Source of the DNA: CAZTZL01 sp964617625
Lineage (GTDB): Bacteria; Zhuqueibacterota; QNDG01; DSAB01
Reading direction: 5' to 3'
Length of the DNA: 64,000 bases
Assembly: GCA_964617625.1 (NCBI GenBank)
Contig: CAZTZL010000003.1
Coordinates: 19,886-83,885 of the forward strand
The stretch's first letter is position 1; every line of letters starts with the position of its first letter. A model generated the notes under the pieces. The model was not told the origin of the DNA, did no database searches, and saw only the letters and a program-made list of their open reading frames with translations. A program made the position numbers and the translations under genes. Shown here in pieces: positions 35,366 to 43,208 of the stretch.

Positions 35366-36469
35366 ATGAAAAATCCTTTACCCGATGAATTGTACCATTT
35401 TAGAGTCAACCCTCGAAAACCGGATTTGAGGGGCGATTATTTCAGGGATCAGACCGCAATTATCCACGCCTCCCCATTCAGGCGCCTCAAACATAAAACC
35501 CAGGTTTTTTTCTCGCCCAAAAACGATCACATCTGCACGCGCATCGAACACGTACTTCATGTTTCCACCATTGCCACAACCATCTGCAAGGGGCTTGGGC
35601 TGGATGTCGAACTGGCGCAGGCCATCGCTCTGGGACACGATCTGGGACACGCGCCATTCGGACATATCGGCGAAAAAGTGCTGAACAATCTATCTAAAAA
35701 GTTCGGGGGATTTATCCACGAAGTGCACAGCCTGCGCGTTGTGGATAAAATTACCCGTCACGGAGAAGGATTGAATCTTACCTACGCGGTAAGGGATGGT
35801 ATTGTTTCCCACTGCGGTGAAAAATTTCAAAAGTCGATTGTCCCCTTTCGGAAAGCCAAGGATCTGGAAAAGATCCGGGGCCGGCAAAGTTCCCCGTGCA
35901 CGTATGAAGGCTGTGTGGTGCGGCTGGCTGATAAAATCGCTTATCTGGGCCGGGATATCGAAGACGCCATTACTATCGGCTTGATCACGGGAAAAGATGT
36001 TCCGCTAAACCTGAAGAAAAATCTGGGTTCCACAAACGGAGAAATTATCGACACGCTGGTTCTGGATGTGGTCAAGCATTCCGCCGGAAAAGACAGGATT
36101 GCCCTGTCCGACAACAAATTCGATCTGATCTGTCAGCTTAGGGATTTTAACTACAAGAGCATTTACAACCATCCCATAATTCTTAAAAGCGACAAAGCGA
36201 TTTCCAGTTTGCTCTCGCATCTTTTTCAGCACCTTTATAATGAATATAAAACCAACGGTGACGATTTGAACGCATATGAAAAATCGTCATTTTTAGTCGA
36301 CCGCTATTTCGGACAGTTTCATTTAAAACGGGCGGAACTGTACCGATCCGAACGTTTCCCGGAACGATGCATCGTCGATTTCGTGGCCGGGATGACAGAC
36401 TCGTTCGCTCTCGAATCCGCTCGGGAAATCCTTTTCCCGCAGACAGTGGATTACCATACGTTTCCTTAA
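35366..36469 (+). CDS. dgt: Deoxyguanosinetriphosphate triphosphohydrolase-like protein
   Basis: This 367-residue HD-domain dNTP triphosphohydrolase has the N-terminal FRRLKHKTQVF motif, His62 in RIEHVLHVS, the His91-Asp92 pair in LGHDLGHAPFGHIGE, and a later Asp in IAYLGRDIEDA. This set binds the catalytic metal. It hydrolyses dGTP or other dNTPs to the nucleoside and tripolyphosphate. Length is typical of the short bacterial dGTPase-like type. It is cytosolic and probably co-transcribed with the OmpA-domain gene. Confidence 0.93.
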   Translation: MKNPLPDELYHFRVNPRKPDLRGDYFRDQTAIIHASPFRRLKHKTQVFFSPKNDHICTRIEHVLHVSTIATTICKGLGLDVELAQAIALGHDLGHAPFGHIGEKVLNNLSKKFGGFIHEVHSLRVVDKITRHGEGLNLTYAVRDGIVSHCGEKFQKSIVPFRKAKDLEKIRGRQSSPCTYEGCVVRLADKIAYLGRDIEDAITIGLITGKDVPLNLKKNLGSTNGEIIDTLVLDVVKHSAGKDRIALSDNKFDLICQLRDFNYKSIYNHPIILKSDKAISSLLSHLFQHLYNEYKTNGDDLNAYEKSSFLVDRYFGQFHLKRAELYRSERFPERCIVDFVAGMTDSFALESAREILFPQTVDYHTFP

Positions 36470-36552
36470 AAGAATGATGCGAATCGGGATGAATTCTACA
36501 AACCAACCCCGAACAACTAAATTAAATTCATAAAATCCGATCCGATTATTTC

Positions 36553-36581
36553 TTGACACAGGTTTGAAAAATAATTACATT
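36553..36581 (+). promoter_or_regulatory. Sigma70 promoter for lipid-kinase/acyltransferase/glmU cluster
   Basis: TTGACA (36553-36558) and TACATT (36576-36581) are separated by 17 bp and lie about 40 bp before the ATG at 36622. The -35 box is consensus. Confidence 0.75.
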
Positions 36582-36621
36582 GAATCCGTCATAATCCCTA
36601 CATCCGAGGATCAATCAATCA

Positions 36622-37512
36622 ATGAAAATTCTGCTCATTTACAATCCGCAGGCGGCACACAGGCGCGCATTGAAAATACTGCCGGAAGTGGAAACCAAAT
36701 TTTCTCAGAACCGGGTCGAATTCGATTTGCGGCTGACAGACTATCCGGAACACGCAACTGAAATCGTAAAGGATACCAGGCTTGATCAATATGACGGCAT
36801 TGTGGCCGCGGGCGGTGACGGCACGCTCTTCGAAGTCATCAACGGCTATTATAGAAACAAATCGAAGAAGAAGATTCCTCTCGGTGTACTCCCCGTCGGC
36901 ACGGGCAACGCGTTTGCCCGCGATCTCAATCTCGATCAGAGCCAGTGGAAGAAGGCCATCGATGTGATTTCTATGAACAAACCCCGAAGAGTGGACGTTG
37001 GGAAATTCACGACGCACGGCCAGGATTACTATTTTCTCAATATTATAGGGATGGGATTCGTTGCCGATGTCACTGAAACGGCTCACAAGATCAAACTGCT
37101 TGGCAATATCGCCTACACGTATGGTGTCTTCTGGCAAATGATTTTTCTGAAAACCCATCAATTAACAATGGAAATTGACGGGAAAACCATCGAACGGGAA
37201 AATATTTTTGTGGAAATTTCGAACACCCGGTACACTTCGAATTTTCTGATGGCCCCCGATGCAAAAATCGATGATGGATTTCTCGATGTCACATTACTGG
37301 GGAAAATGACGCGGAGAAGGATGCTTCAGTGTTTTCCCAAAATATTCACGGGAGAGCATGTCATGTTTCACGAAGTTGAAACCTTTAAAGCAAAGCGAAT
37401 GCGTGTGGTAACCGGCATTCCCAAAGTCCTGACTCCGGACGGCGAACTGGTGGGCATTACACCGGTTGAAGTCGAATGTCTTCACCAGGCCATTGAGGTT
37501 TTCTGGCAATGA
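36622..37512 (+). CDS. Diacylglycerol kinase-family lipid kinase (YegS/DgkB type)
   Basis: The product has 296 residues with the DAGK catalytic motif AAGGDGTLFEVING (GGDGT at 64-68), LPVGTGNAFARDL and LNIIGMGFVADV; the C-terminal domain has the nucleotide/lipid-binding beta-sandwich (MAPDAKIDDGFLDVTLL, TPDGE). It phosphorylates diacylglycerol or a related lipid. The next gene, an acyltransferase, overlaps it by 4 bp (ATGA), so both likely work in phospholipid recycling. Confidence 0.92.
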   Translation: MKILLIYNPQAAHRRALKILPEVETKFSQNRVEFDLRLTDYPEHATEIVKDTRLDQYDGIVAAGGDGTLFEVINGYYRNKSKKKIPLGVLPVGTGNAFARDLNLDQSQWKKAIDVISMNKPRRVDVGKFTTHGQDYYFLNIIGMGFVADVTETAHKIKLLGNIAYTYGVFWQMIFLKTHQLTMEIDGKTIERENIFVEISNTRYTSNFLMAPDAKIDDGFLDVTLLGKMTRRRMLQCFPKIFTGEHVMFHEVETFKAKRMRVVTGIPKVLTPDGELVGITPVEVECLHQAIEVFWQ

Positions 37513-38216
37513 AAGCGCTTTTCTCGATCTATCTCTGGACAGTGGGTTTGATTTATATCGGACTGCTTTGTACGATCATCACGCTTCTGACTTTTATCAT
37601 TCCCCACCGGAAGTTGGACCCATTTTTAAAACTATTATTAAAGATTATCTTCCATCTTCTTTTTATCAAAGTGAAGGTGGAAGGTATTGATAAAGTTCAA
37701 CCGGACCGAACCTATCTCTTCATGTCCAATCATGCAAGTCTCTTTGATGTACCCCTTTTAGGTGGATACATTCCCAACCTGGTTCGCGGCATCGAAGCAG
37801 ACCGCCAGTTCAAATGGCCGTTTTACGGATGGATGGTGCGCCGGTTGGAAAATATTCCCATTTCACGGGAAAGTATCCACGAATCAATTAAAAGCATCCG
37901 CAAAGCCGAAGAATACCTCCGAAACGGAATTTCCATGGTGATCCTTCCCGAAGGCCACCGGACAAAAGACGGTGAATTACTGCCCTTCAACAAACTTCCC
38001 TTTTTCCTGGCAAAACAGGCGGAAGTGGCTGTGGTTCCAATCGGGCTGTCCGGACTATTTTCATTAAAAGCTGTCAATTCTTGGATCATTCATCCCCGGA
38101 CTATCAAAATCAAATTCGGGGATATAATTTCTGTGGAACAGGTGCAGTCGTATTCTGTGGTTGAATTAAGGGATCTGGTTAAGAAAAAAATAAAAGGCCT
38201 GATCGAATATCCATAA
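37509..38216 (+). CDS. plsC: 1-acyl-sn-glycerol-3-phosphate acyltransferase
   Basis: The product has 235 residues with one or two N-terminal membrane segments (about 5-32). It has the acyltransferase motif NHASLFD (His75, Asp80), the glycerol-phosphate-binding stretch ENIPISRES and PEGHRTKDGELLPF. It transfers an acyl chain to lysophosphatidic acid in membrane lipid synthesis. It overlaps the lipid kinase gene and precedes glmU by 24 bp. Confidence 0.92.
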   Translation: MKALFSIYLWTVGLIYIGLLCTIITLLTFIIPHRKLDPFLKLLLKIIFHLLFIKVKVEGIDKVQPDRTYLFMSNHASLFDVPLLGGYIPNLVRGIEADRQFKWPFYGWMVRRLENIPISRESIHESIKSIRKAEEYLRNGISMVILPEGHRTKDGELLPFNKLPFFLAKQAEVAVVPIGLSGLFSLKAVNSWIIHPRTIKIKFGDIISVEQVQSYSVVELRDLVKKKIKGLIEYP

Positions 38217-38240
38217 CCATTAAATCGAGTGAGGATCTGA

Positions 38241-39260
38241 ATGCCGCCATCATCCAAACCAGTAACCGCCGTTATTCTGGCAGCGGGCAAAGGCGTCCGC
38301 ATGAAATCCCGGCTCCCCAAGGTTCTGCACAATCTGATGGGCAGACCCATTGTCTCTTATGTGATCGAAGCGTGTCAAAAAGCCAAAGTAAACCGAATCA
38401 TTTTAGTGGTGGGGCATCAGGCAGAGCTGGTGAAAAATACGCTCGGACCGGATTTTGAATACGTCGAACAGACCAGACAGCTCGGAACAGGCCACGCCTT
38501 GATGATGGCTGCAGAGAAACTGCCCGATTTAAAGGGGGACCTGCTTGTACTGGCCGGGGACACACCTTTTCTTACCGGACAGGTTTTGAAAAAACTGATT
38601 CAGCGCCATCAGAACACGCATGCTGCCGCAACACTAATGACAGCCGTCATGGACCCTCCTCCGGCTTACGGACGGATTGTCCGGGACGCTTCCGGCCACC
38701 TGATCCGCATCGTCGAGGAACGGGATGCAACTTCCGAGGAGAAAAAAATTACTGAGGTCAACACCTCCCATTACTGCTTTCAAGCTTCCAAAGTGCTTCC
38801 TCTGCTTTCAGGGCTCAATACACAAAACGATCAGGGAGAATATTATCTAACCGACATTATCCAGATACTGGCGCAACAGGATGATAAAATAGAAACTGTC
38901 ACTTCAAAAGATCCGAATGTTTTAATCGGCATCAACAGCCGTGCGCATTTGATCGAATGTCATCAATTGTACAGAAAACAAATCATCCGGAAATGGATTG
39001 AACAGGGAGTGTCTTTCGTCAATCCCGAAACGGTTTACATCGAACCGGATGTCAAAATCGGCCAGGACACCACTATCCATCCTTCAACCACTCTCACAGG
39101 AAAAACAGTGATTGGAAAGGGATGTACCATCGGCCCGGAAGTCAAACTCACCGATGCCAAAATCGGCGAAAACTGCACCATCGAATTCTCCGTGATTGAA
39201 AACCGGACAATCGAAGCCAACGCCGTCATCGGCCCTTTTGCGTACCTGACAGGGGAATAA
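38241..39260 (+). CDS. glmU: GlmU-type UDP-N-acetylglucosamine pyrophosphorylase, acetyltransferase domain truncated
   Basis: The product has 339 residues, against about 450 for full GlmU. The uridylyltransferase domain (1-230) is complete: LAAGKGVRMKSRLPKVLH, QLGTGHALM, LAGDTPFL, ITEVNTSHYCF. The left-handed beta-helix begins (NPETVYIEPDVKIGQDT) but stops at AVIGPFAYLTGE*, just before the stretch that in E. coli holds the acetyl-CoA and catalytic residues (Lys351, His363, Tyr366). Other frames downstream do not continue the hexapeptide repeats; a dispersed repeat follows within 15 bp. It should make UDP-GlcNAc from GlcNAc-1-P but cannot be assumed to acetylate GlcN-1-P. Confidence 0.88.
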   Translation: MPPSSKPVTAVILAAGKGVRMKSRLPKVLHNLMGRPIVSYVIEACQKAKVNRIILVVGHQAELVKNTLGPDFEYVEQTRQLGTGHALMMAAEKLPDLKGDLLVLAGDTPFLTGQVLKKLIQRHQNTHAAATLMTAVMDPPPAYGRIVRDASGHLIRIVEERDATSEEKKITEVNTSHYCFQASKVLPLLSGLNTQNDQGEYYLTDIIQILAQQDDKIETVTSKDPNVLIGINSRAHLIECHQLYRKQIIRKWIEQGVSFVNPETVYIEPDVKIGQDTTIHPSTTLTGKTVIGKGCTIGPEVKLTDAKIGENCTIEFSVIENRTIEANAVIGPFAYLTGE

Positions 39261-39273
39261 ATACGTTCGATAA

Positions 39274-39349
39274 GAGATTCTTCAGTCGTCCCGAATTTCG
39301 CAAAGACCTTTTAATAATAAATGAGGCCGGGACTCCCTCAGAATGACAG
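39274..39349. repeat. Dispersed intergenic repeat (GATTCTTCAG...CAGAATGACAG type)
   Basis: The outer parts GAGATTCTTCAG and CTCAGAATGACAG are the ends of a widespread short repeat usually read as TCATTCTGAG...GAAGAATCTC. The copy is internally extended by AT-rich sequence. It lies just downstream of the truncated glmU. Family assignment is by eye. Confidence 0.5.
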
Positions 39350-39448
39350 TTTTATTACTGCAATGGGGAAATATAGTATTTGCATTTTTAAATTGTTTTC
39401 TCGATAATAATATTCATCTATAATTATCCGAAAAATGAATATCCATTC

Positions 39449-39473
39449 CATCCTGAGCGCAGTCGAAGGATGA
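39449..39473. repeat. Short palindromic dispersed repeat (CATCCTGAGCGCAGTCGAAGGATG)
   Basis: CATCCT and AGGATG form the ends of a hairpin around GAGCGCAGTCGA. This is the familiar intergenic repeat core CTTCGACTGCGCTCAGG on the other strand. It lies about 30 bp upstream of the GNAT gene. Confidence 0.5.
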
Positions 39474-39501
39474 TAAAATAATAATCCAATAGGAAATCAC
39501 A

Positions 39502-40419
39502 TTGATTGAAATCCGCGGAATGCGTTCCGGAGAACTCAAGTCTGTTCACCGGATACTCGGCAGGGCCTTCCCCGATACACCCGGATCATTCTTCGATCAG
39601 CAGGTCAAAAATGATCCTTATTTGCGGCCCGAAGACACACGGATTCTTTTGGAAAACGGAAAAATCCGCGCCTGTGTCCGGGTCTATTTCCGGGATATTT
39701 ACTGTCTGAGCGAAACCATAAAAATCGGCGGGATCGGCGACGTGGGGACTGATACAAACCATCAGCATCGGGGATATGCATCACAGTTGATGGGAAACGC
39801 AATTCAGTACATGAGGGACAACGGCGCTCTCCTCTCTATCCTCTTTACACGGATCAATCCGTTTTATCATTCGTTCGGATATATCGACCTGCCCACACTG
39901 CAGGTAGAAGCGGAAATCCCGCAACGCAGATCAGAAATCGAATACCGGACAGCCGATCTCGGGAAAGATTTGAAACAGCTTCAAAAACTTTACACGGACT
40001 TCAACCAAAATAAAATCGGACCCATGGTCAGAGATTCACGTTACTGGAAACAGCAAATGAAATTTCCAAGAATCGATACCGGTCTGTTCTGGATTATTGA
40101 GGAGGACAACGCACTTCAGTGCTACATCCGTGGAAAAATCGAAGCGGATTACATTAAAATTCAGGAGTGGGCGTATCAACTGGGTAAACAGGAGTACGTA
40201 CTTAACCTGATTGGTGAAATGGCGCGCGCAACCCATAAAAAAAAGAGTTACTCCCGCTATCTTTCGGAACAGGAAATAACCCTTTTTAAACAATGGCCCT
40301 GTCACATCACAGAGAACAAAACATCAATGGTTCGTCTGATTCAACTCGATAAAGGCTCTTCTTTCAGCAATATTCTAAGACCTCACCATTTTCTCTTCTG
40401 GGAATCCGACCGTTTCTAA
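39502..40419 (+). CDS. GNAT-family N-acetyltransferase (Eis-like)
   Basis: The product has 305 residues. It starts at TTG 39502, 9 nt after AGGAAA; an alternative ATG lies at 39520. The GNAT core includes IGGIGDVGTDTNHQHRGYASQLM, where HRGYAS is the acetyl-CoA pyrophosphate-binding loop, and FYHSFGY. A second alpha/beta half follows, so it resembles two-domain Eis-like acetyltransferases. Substrate unknown. It sits just behind the truncated glmU, on the same strand, and ends 24 bp from the convergent EIIA gene. Confidence 0.85.
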   Translation: MIEIRGMRSGELKSVHRILGRAFPDTPGSFFDQQVKNDPYLRPEDTRILLENGKIRACVRVYFRDIYCLSETIKIGGIGDVGTDTNHQHRGYASQLMGNAIQYMRDNGALLSILFTRINPFYHSFGYIDLPTLQVEAEIPQRRSEIEYRTADLGKDLKQLQKLYTDFNQNKIGPMVRDSRYWKQQMKFPRIDTGLFWIIEEDNALQCYIRGKIEADYIKIQEWAYQLGKQEYVLNLIGEMARATHKKKSYSRYLSEQEITLFKQWPCHITENKTSMVRLIQLDKGSSFSNILRPHHFLFWESDRF

Positions 40420-40443
40420 CTCAAATCTGATTCAAGAATGAAT

Positions 40444-40899
40444 TTATTTCTCGGCTTTGGAAATGATATCGAAAGCCGCTTTCGGTGAAGCGGCATCTTT
40501 CAAGCTGTCTCGAAATGCAGTATTCATGGTCAACCGTGCAATTTGCGCCAAAACCTGAACATTGGGTCCCGCTGCCGTCGAGGGTGCAACCAGCAAAAAG
40601 AAAAGATGTGAAGGCTGGCTGTCCGCAGATTGAAAATCCAGCCCCTCTTTCGATATCCCCAGCGCCATGACCATCCCGTCAGCGGCCATGGTCTTCGCAT
40701 GGGGAATCGCAATCCCCTTCTCAAGACCTGTGCTCATGAGTTGCTCCCGATCCATAATCGATTTCAGCACGGCTTCACGATCCTTGATCTTTCCCGTTTT
40801 CATGGCAAGATCAAGCAGCTCTTCAATAATACCCTGCTTGTCTCTATGCATCAATGATGTTGTAATTGTTCCCTCACTCAATAGATCCGAGATGCGCAT
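40444..40899 (-). CDS. PTS EIIA (PtsN/fructose-type) domain protein
   Basis: This 151-residue single EIIA domain has the phosphorylatable His67 in GIAIPHAKT and the family pattern LLVAPSTAAGPNVQVLAQIARL. PtsN-type proteins have regulatory roles (potassium, nitrogen, stress) rather than sugar transport. It is the last gene of the V-ATPase operon, 32 bp behind the UspA gene, so a regulatory or ion-homeostasis link is plausible. No EIIB or EIIC gene is nearby. Confidence 0.88.
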   Translation of the reverse strand: MRISDLLSEGTITTSLMHRDKQGIIEELLDLAMKTGKIKDREAVLKSIMDREQLMSTGLEKGIAIPHAKTMAADGMVMALGISKEGLDFQSADSQPSHLFFLLVAPSTAAGPNVQVLAQIARLTMNTAFRDSLKDAASPKAAFDIISKAEK

Positions 40900-40931
40900 T
40901 TCGTAATCCTCCTTAACAAACCGATGACACT

Positions 40932-41426
40932 CTATTCCAATGCATTATAGAGTCGTTCAATATAATCCGCATTTTTAACAATCAGAACTGAACATTTTGC
41001 TTTTCGGAATATCAATTCCGCTTCGTCGTGAAATGTGTCCGTCCTCGAAAGAACAGGATCCAGCTCACCCATCACCAAAAGATCTGCACCCATTTCTTGA
41101 ATCTTATCTACGACGGATTTACTGACAACACCCTTGATAAGTTCGGTGCGGATCTCGACTCCTTTGGCTTTTCCCAATTCTGCGATATAGTTGAGATAAC
41201 GCTTCCCGTCCTGCTCCAGATCCTGTTCGTAATCCATCTCCTCTATCTTAACAAAAATACGTGCCTTAACCAGCTCATCAAGAAGATGGACATTGACCAC
41301 ATACAGCGCCGTGACATCCGCGCCTGTTTTTTTGGACAAGGCAATACTGTACTGGGCTGCCGTAACACACCCTTCGGAACCATCTACAAAAATCAGTATT
41401 TTCTTTGCCGGCCCCTCTGGTAGCAT
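40932..41426 (-). CDS. Universal stress protein (UspA family)
   Basis: The product has 164 residues. The ATG at 41426 lies 8 nt after GAGGGG; the upstream GTG at 41435 overlaps the atpD stop but has no spacing from this site. The Usp fold is seen as KILIFVDGSEGCVTAAQYSIALSKKTGADVTALYVV and a final AKCSVLIVKN. The ATP-binding GxxGxxxxxxxxxGS loop is not conserved (MGELDPVLSRTD), so it is probably of the non-ATP-binding type. It follows atpD in the operon. Confidence 0.87.
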   Translation of the reverse strand: MLPEGPAKKILIFVDGSEGCVTAAQYSIALSKKTGADVTALYVVNVHLLDELVKARIFVKIEEMDYEQDLEQDGKRYLNYIAELGKAKGVEIRTELIKGVVSKSVVDKIQEMGADLLVMGELDPVLSRTDTFHDEAELIFRKAKCSVLIVKNADYIERLYNALE

Positions 41427-41431
41427 AAATG

Positions 41432-42061
41432 TCACCCCTCTTTCTTCTCCAATCGCTCTTTGATTATTTTAAGAGTCGCGAACGTTCCCCGTTCGCTCTC
41501 CTCCAACGTTTCCTCGATATATTTGATGGACTCATGATAATCGGGCAGGGCAATTTTATCCAGCGCATTGACCCGCCGCATGGTCTTGCGCACTTCCTCG
41601 GCAAGTCGAACGAGTGAGATACGAAGTTCAGCCAGTTTGGCCAGATCCTGAAGAATACTTCTGAATCGGGCAATCGTCTCGTCCACCCAGAAGCTCGTTT
41701 CGCCGAGACTGAAATAGGGAGTTACATCTTTAATTTCCACATTTACTTTGGGAAGATTCACTCCCATCACCCGCCGCATGTCGATTGTGATATCGGAATC
41801 GATATTAACAGCCGGGGCAATATTGATCAGGGATTGCCGCCCCATGGAAAGCACCGCTTTTTGAAGCGATTGAAAAGCCTCTGCCAATACTTTTTCCACA
41901 TGTTCCTGGGCATCGGCAGTCTTGTCCATCAGGCCCATGAGTTCGACAACAAGTATCTGCCTCTTCTGCTCCAGCAGATCGTATCCTTCCTGTGCAAAAG
42001 AAAGGTCACGCCTCAATCGCATCAAATTTGTTTTTGTAGGTATAACCTTGTAACGCGCCAT
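41432..42061 (-). CDS. atpD: V-type ATPase subunit D (central rotor stalk)
   Basis: The product has 209 residues. The N-terminus KVIPTKTNLMRLRRDLSFAQEGYDLLEQKRQIL is the standard D-subunit coiled coil, and the C-terminal ALDKIALPDYHESIKYIEETLEESER completes the helix pair; length is typical. It couples ATP hydrolysis in A3B3 to rotation of the membrane ring. Two protease genes separate it from atpB, an unusual layout. Confidence 0.93.
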   Translation of the reverse strand: MARYKVIPTKTNLMRLRRDLSFAQEGYDLLEQKRQILVVELMGLMDKTADAQEHVEKVLAEAFQSLQKAVLSMGRQSLINIAPAVNIDSDITIDMRRVMGVNLPKVNVEIKDVTPYFSLGETSFWVDETIARFRSILQDLAKLAELRISLVRLAEEVRKTMRRVNALDKIALPDYHESIKYIEETLEESERGTFATLKIIKERLEKKEG

Positions 42062-42124
42062 GCTCTTCTTTTATACTTTTTTCTATTTTTTCAGAAACAT
42101 CCCGGCCTTTTCAATATAATCAAA

Positions 42125-43168
42125 TTACATGAGATGAATCAAGACCGTCAGCACAAAAAAGCCCGGAATGAGGAATTTTAAAAACAACAGAAACCAGAAC
42201 ATCGTTCCGGTTTTTTTACGATCAAGGGATAATATCCCGTTAATCTTCAACAGCTTTTCTATGAGGCCGCTTTTGCCTTCGTAAAAAATTGTATCCACAT
42301 GCCTCGGCAGGGTCTCAGTGATAACCATTGCCTGCTTTTTCAGTTCATCTCCCTCCAGCCGCCTGAGGCATTCCAGTTTTCCTGAAATTCCTTCCATCAA
42401 CAGGATCACATCCTGTTTCAGATTGATTTTTTTCGCTTCGTGAATGAGCGATTTCATGCGGCATTTCAATCTTCTTAAAAATTTAAAATAGAACGATTTC
42501 CGGACAACCCAGATAAAAAGTACCACATCGATAATGAAAAGTACAAGTACGAAATAACCCAGATACCTCGTATATCCCATCTGGTTCCACGTGCCGTGGA
42601 TCAGAACTGAAACGATCAGCCCCGGAACGAGAAGCCACCATTTGTGCTTTCGTTTCGCAAACCCGAGAAAAACACCGCTTACCACATTGATAAAAATATG
42701 ACCGGAGACCGCCCGGAGAACAACGATATCGTGCAGCGCTTTTTTATAGATGCCCATCTGACCCGTTTGGATTCCAAAGACAAAAGGGCGGAGCACAAAC
42801 TGATATGAGTACCCGATATTTTCCAGAACGGTGAATCCCGCTGCGACAACCAGATAATAAACAATACCGTCGATCTCTTCATTGAATGATTTCAGGTGCC
42901 AGACAAAGATCAAAACGATGACGAGTTTCAACGCCTCTTCAAATAAACCCGCAACAACATAGTTTTCGAAAAGAACCGAAAAATGCCAATCAAACCGGGC
43001 AAATAAAAACTGTTTGAGTTTGCCAAAAACGAACGTCAGAAGAATCGCACAGATGTATACTTTAACCAGTGTCCACGGCGGTTCTTTCTCATTGATATCA
43101 AAAAAATAGACCAGAAGAACCAGACACGCGCTTGCAAGTATATTGGTGACAATAATGTCCCCGATCAA
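42125..43168 (-). CDS. PrsW-family intramembrane metalloprotease
   Basis: The product has 347 residues with about 8 membrane segments in the first 240. It shows PrsW motifs: EE at 77-78 with Lys81 (GLFEEALKL), GFTVLEN with Glu116, HIFINVVSG with His157, and HGTWN. These place acidic and His residues in the membrane as in the PrsW/CAAX-protease superfamily. The C-terminal about 110 residues are soluble helical with one final TM. Substrates could be membrane-anchored regulators or secreted proteins. It is 40 bp behind the subtilase gene within the V-ATPase operon. Confidence 0.85.
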   Translation of the reverse strand: MIGDIIVTNILASACLVLLVYFFDINEKEPPWTLVKVYICAILLTFVFGKLKQFLFARFDWHFSVLFENYVVAGLFEEALKLVIVLIFVWHLKSFNEEIDGIVYYLVVAAGFTVLENIGYSYQFVLRPFVFGIQTGQMGIYKKALHDIVVLRAVSGHIFINVVSGVFLGFAKRKHKWWLLVPGLIVSVLIHGTWNQMGYTRYLGYFVLVLFIIDVVLFIWVVRKSFYFKFLRRLKCRMKSLIHEAKKINLKQDVILLMEGISGKLECLRRLEGDELKKQAMVITETLPRHVDTIFYEGKSGLIEKLLKINGILSLDRKKTGTMFWFLLFLKFLIPGFFVLTVLIHLM

Positions 43169-43208
43169 CGGCAGCTCCCAATTTTAAATACATGTTTGAT
43201 TAATAAAA

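Noticed and set aside
39261..39400. Frameshift continuing glmU past its stop
   Set aside because: I read the other two frames for hexapeptide repeats and found none; the sequence turns into a dispersed repeat and AT-rich non-coding DNA.
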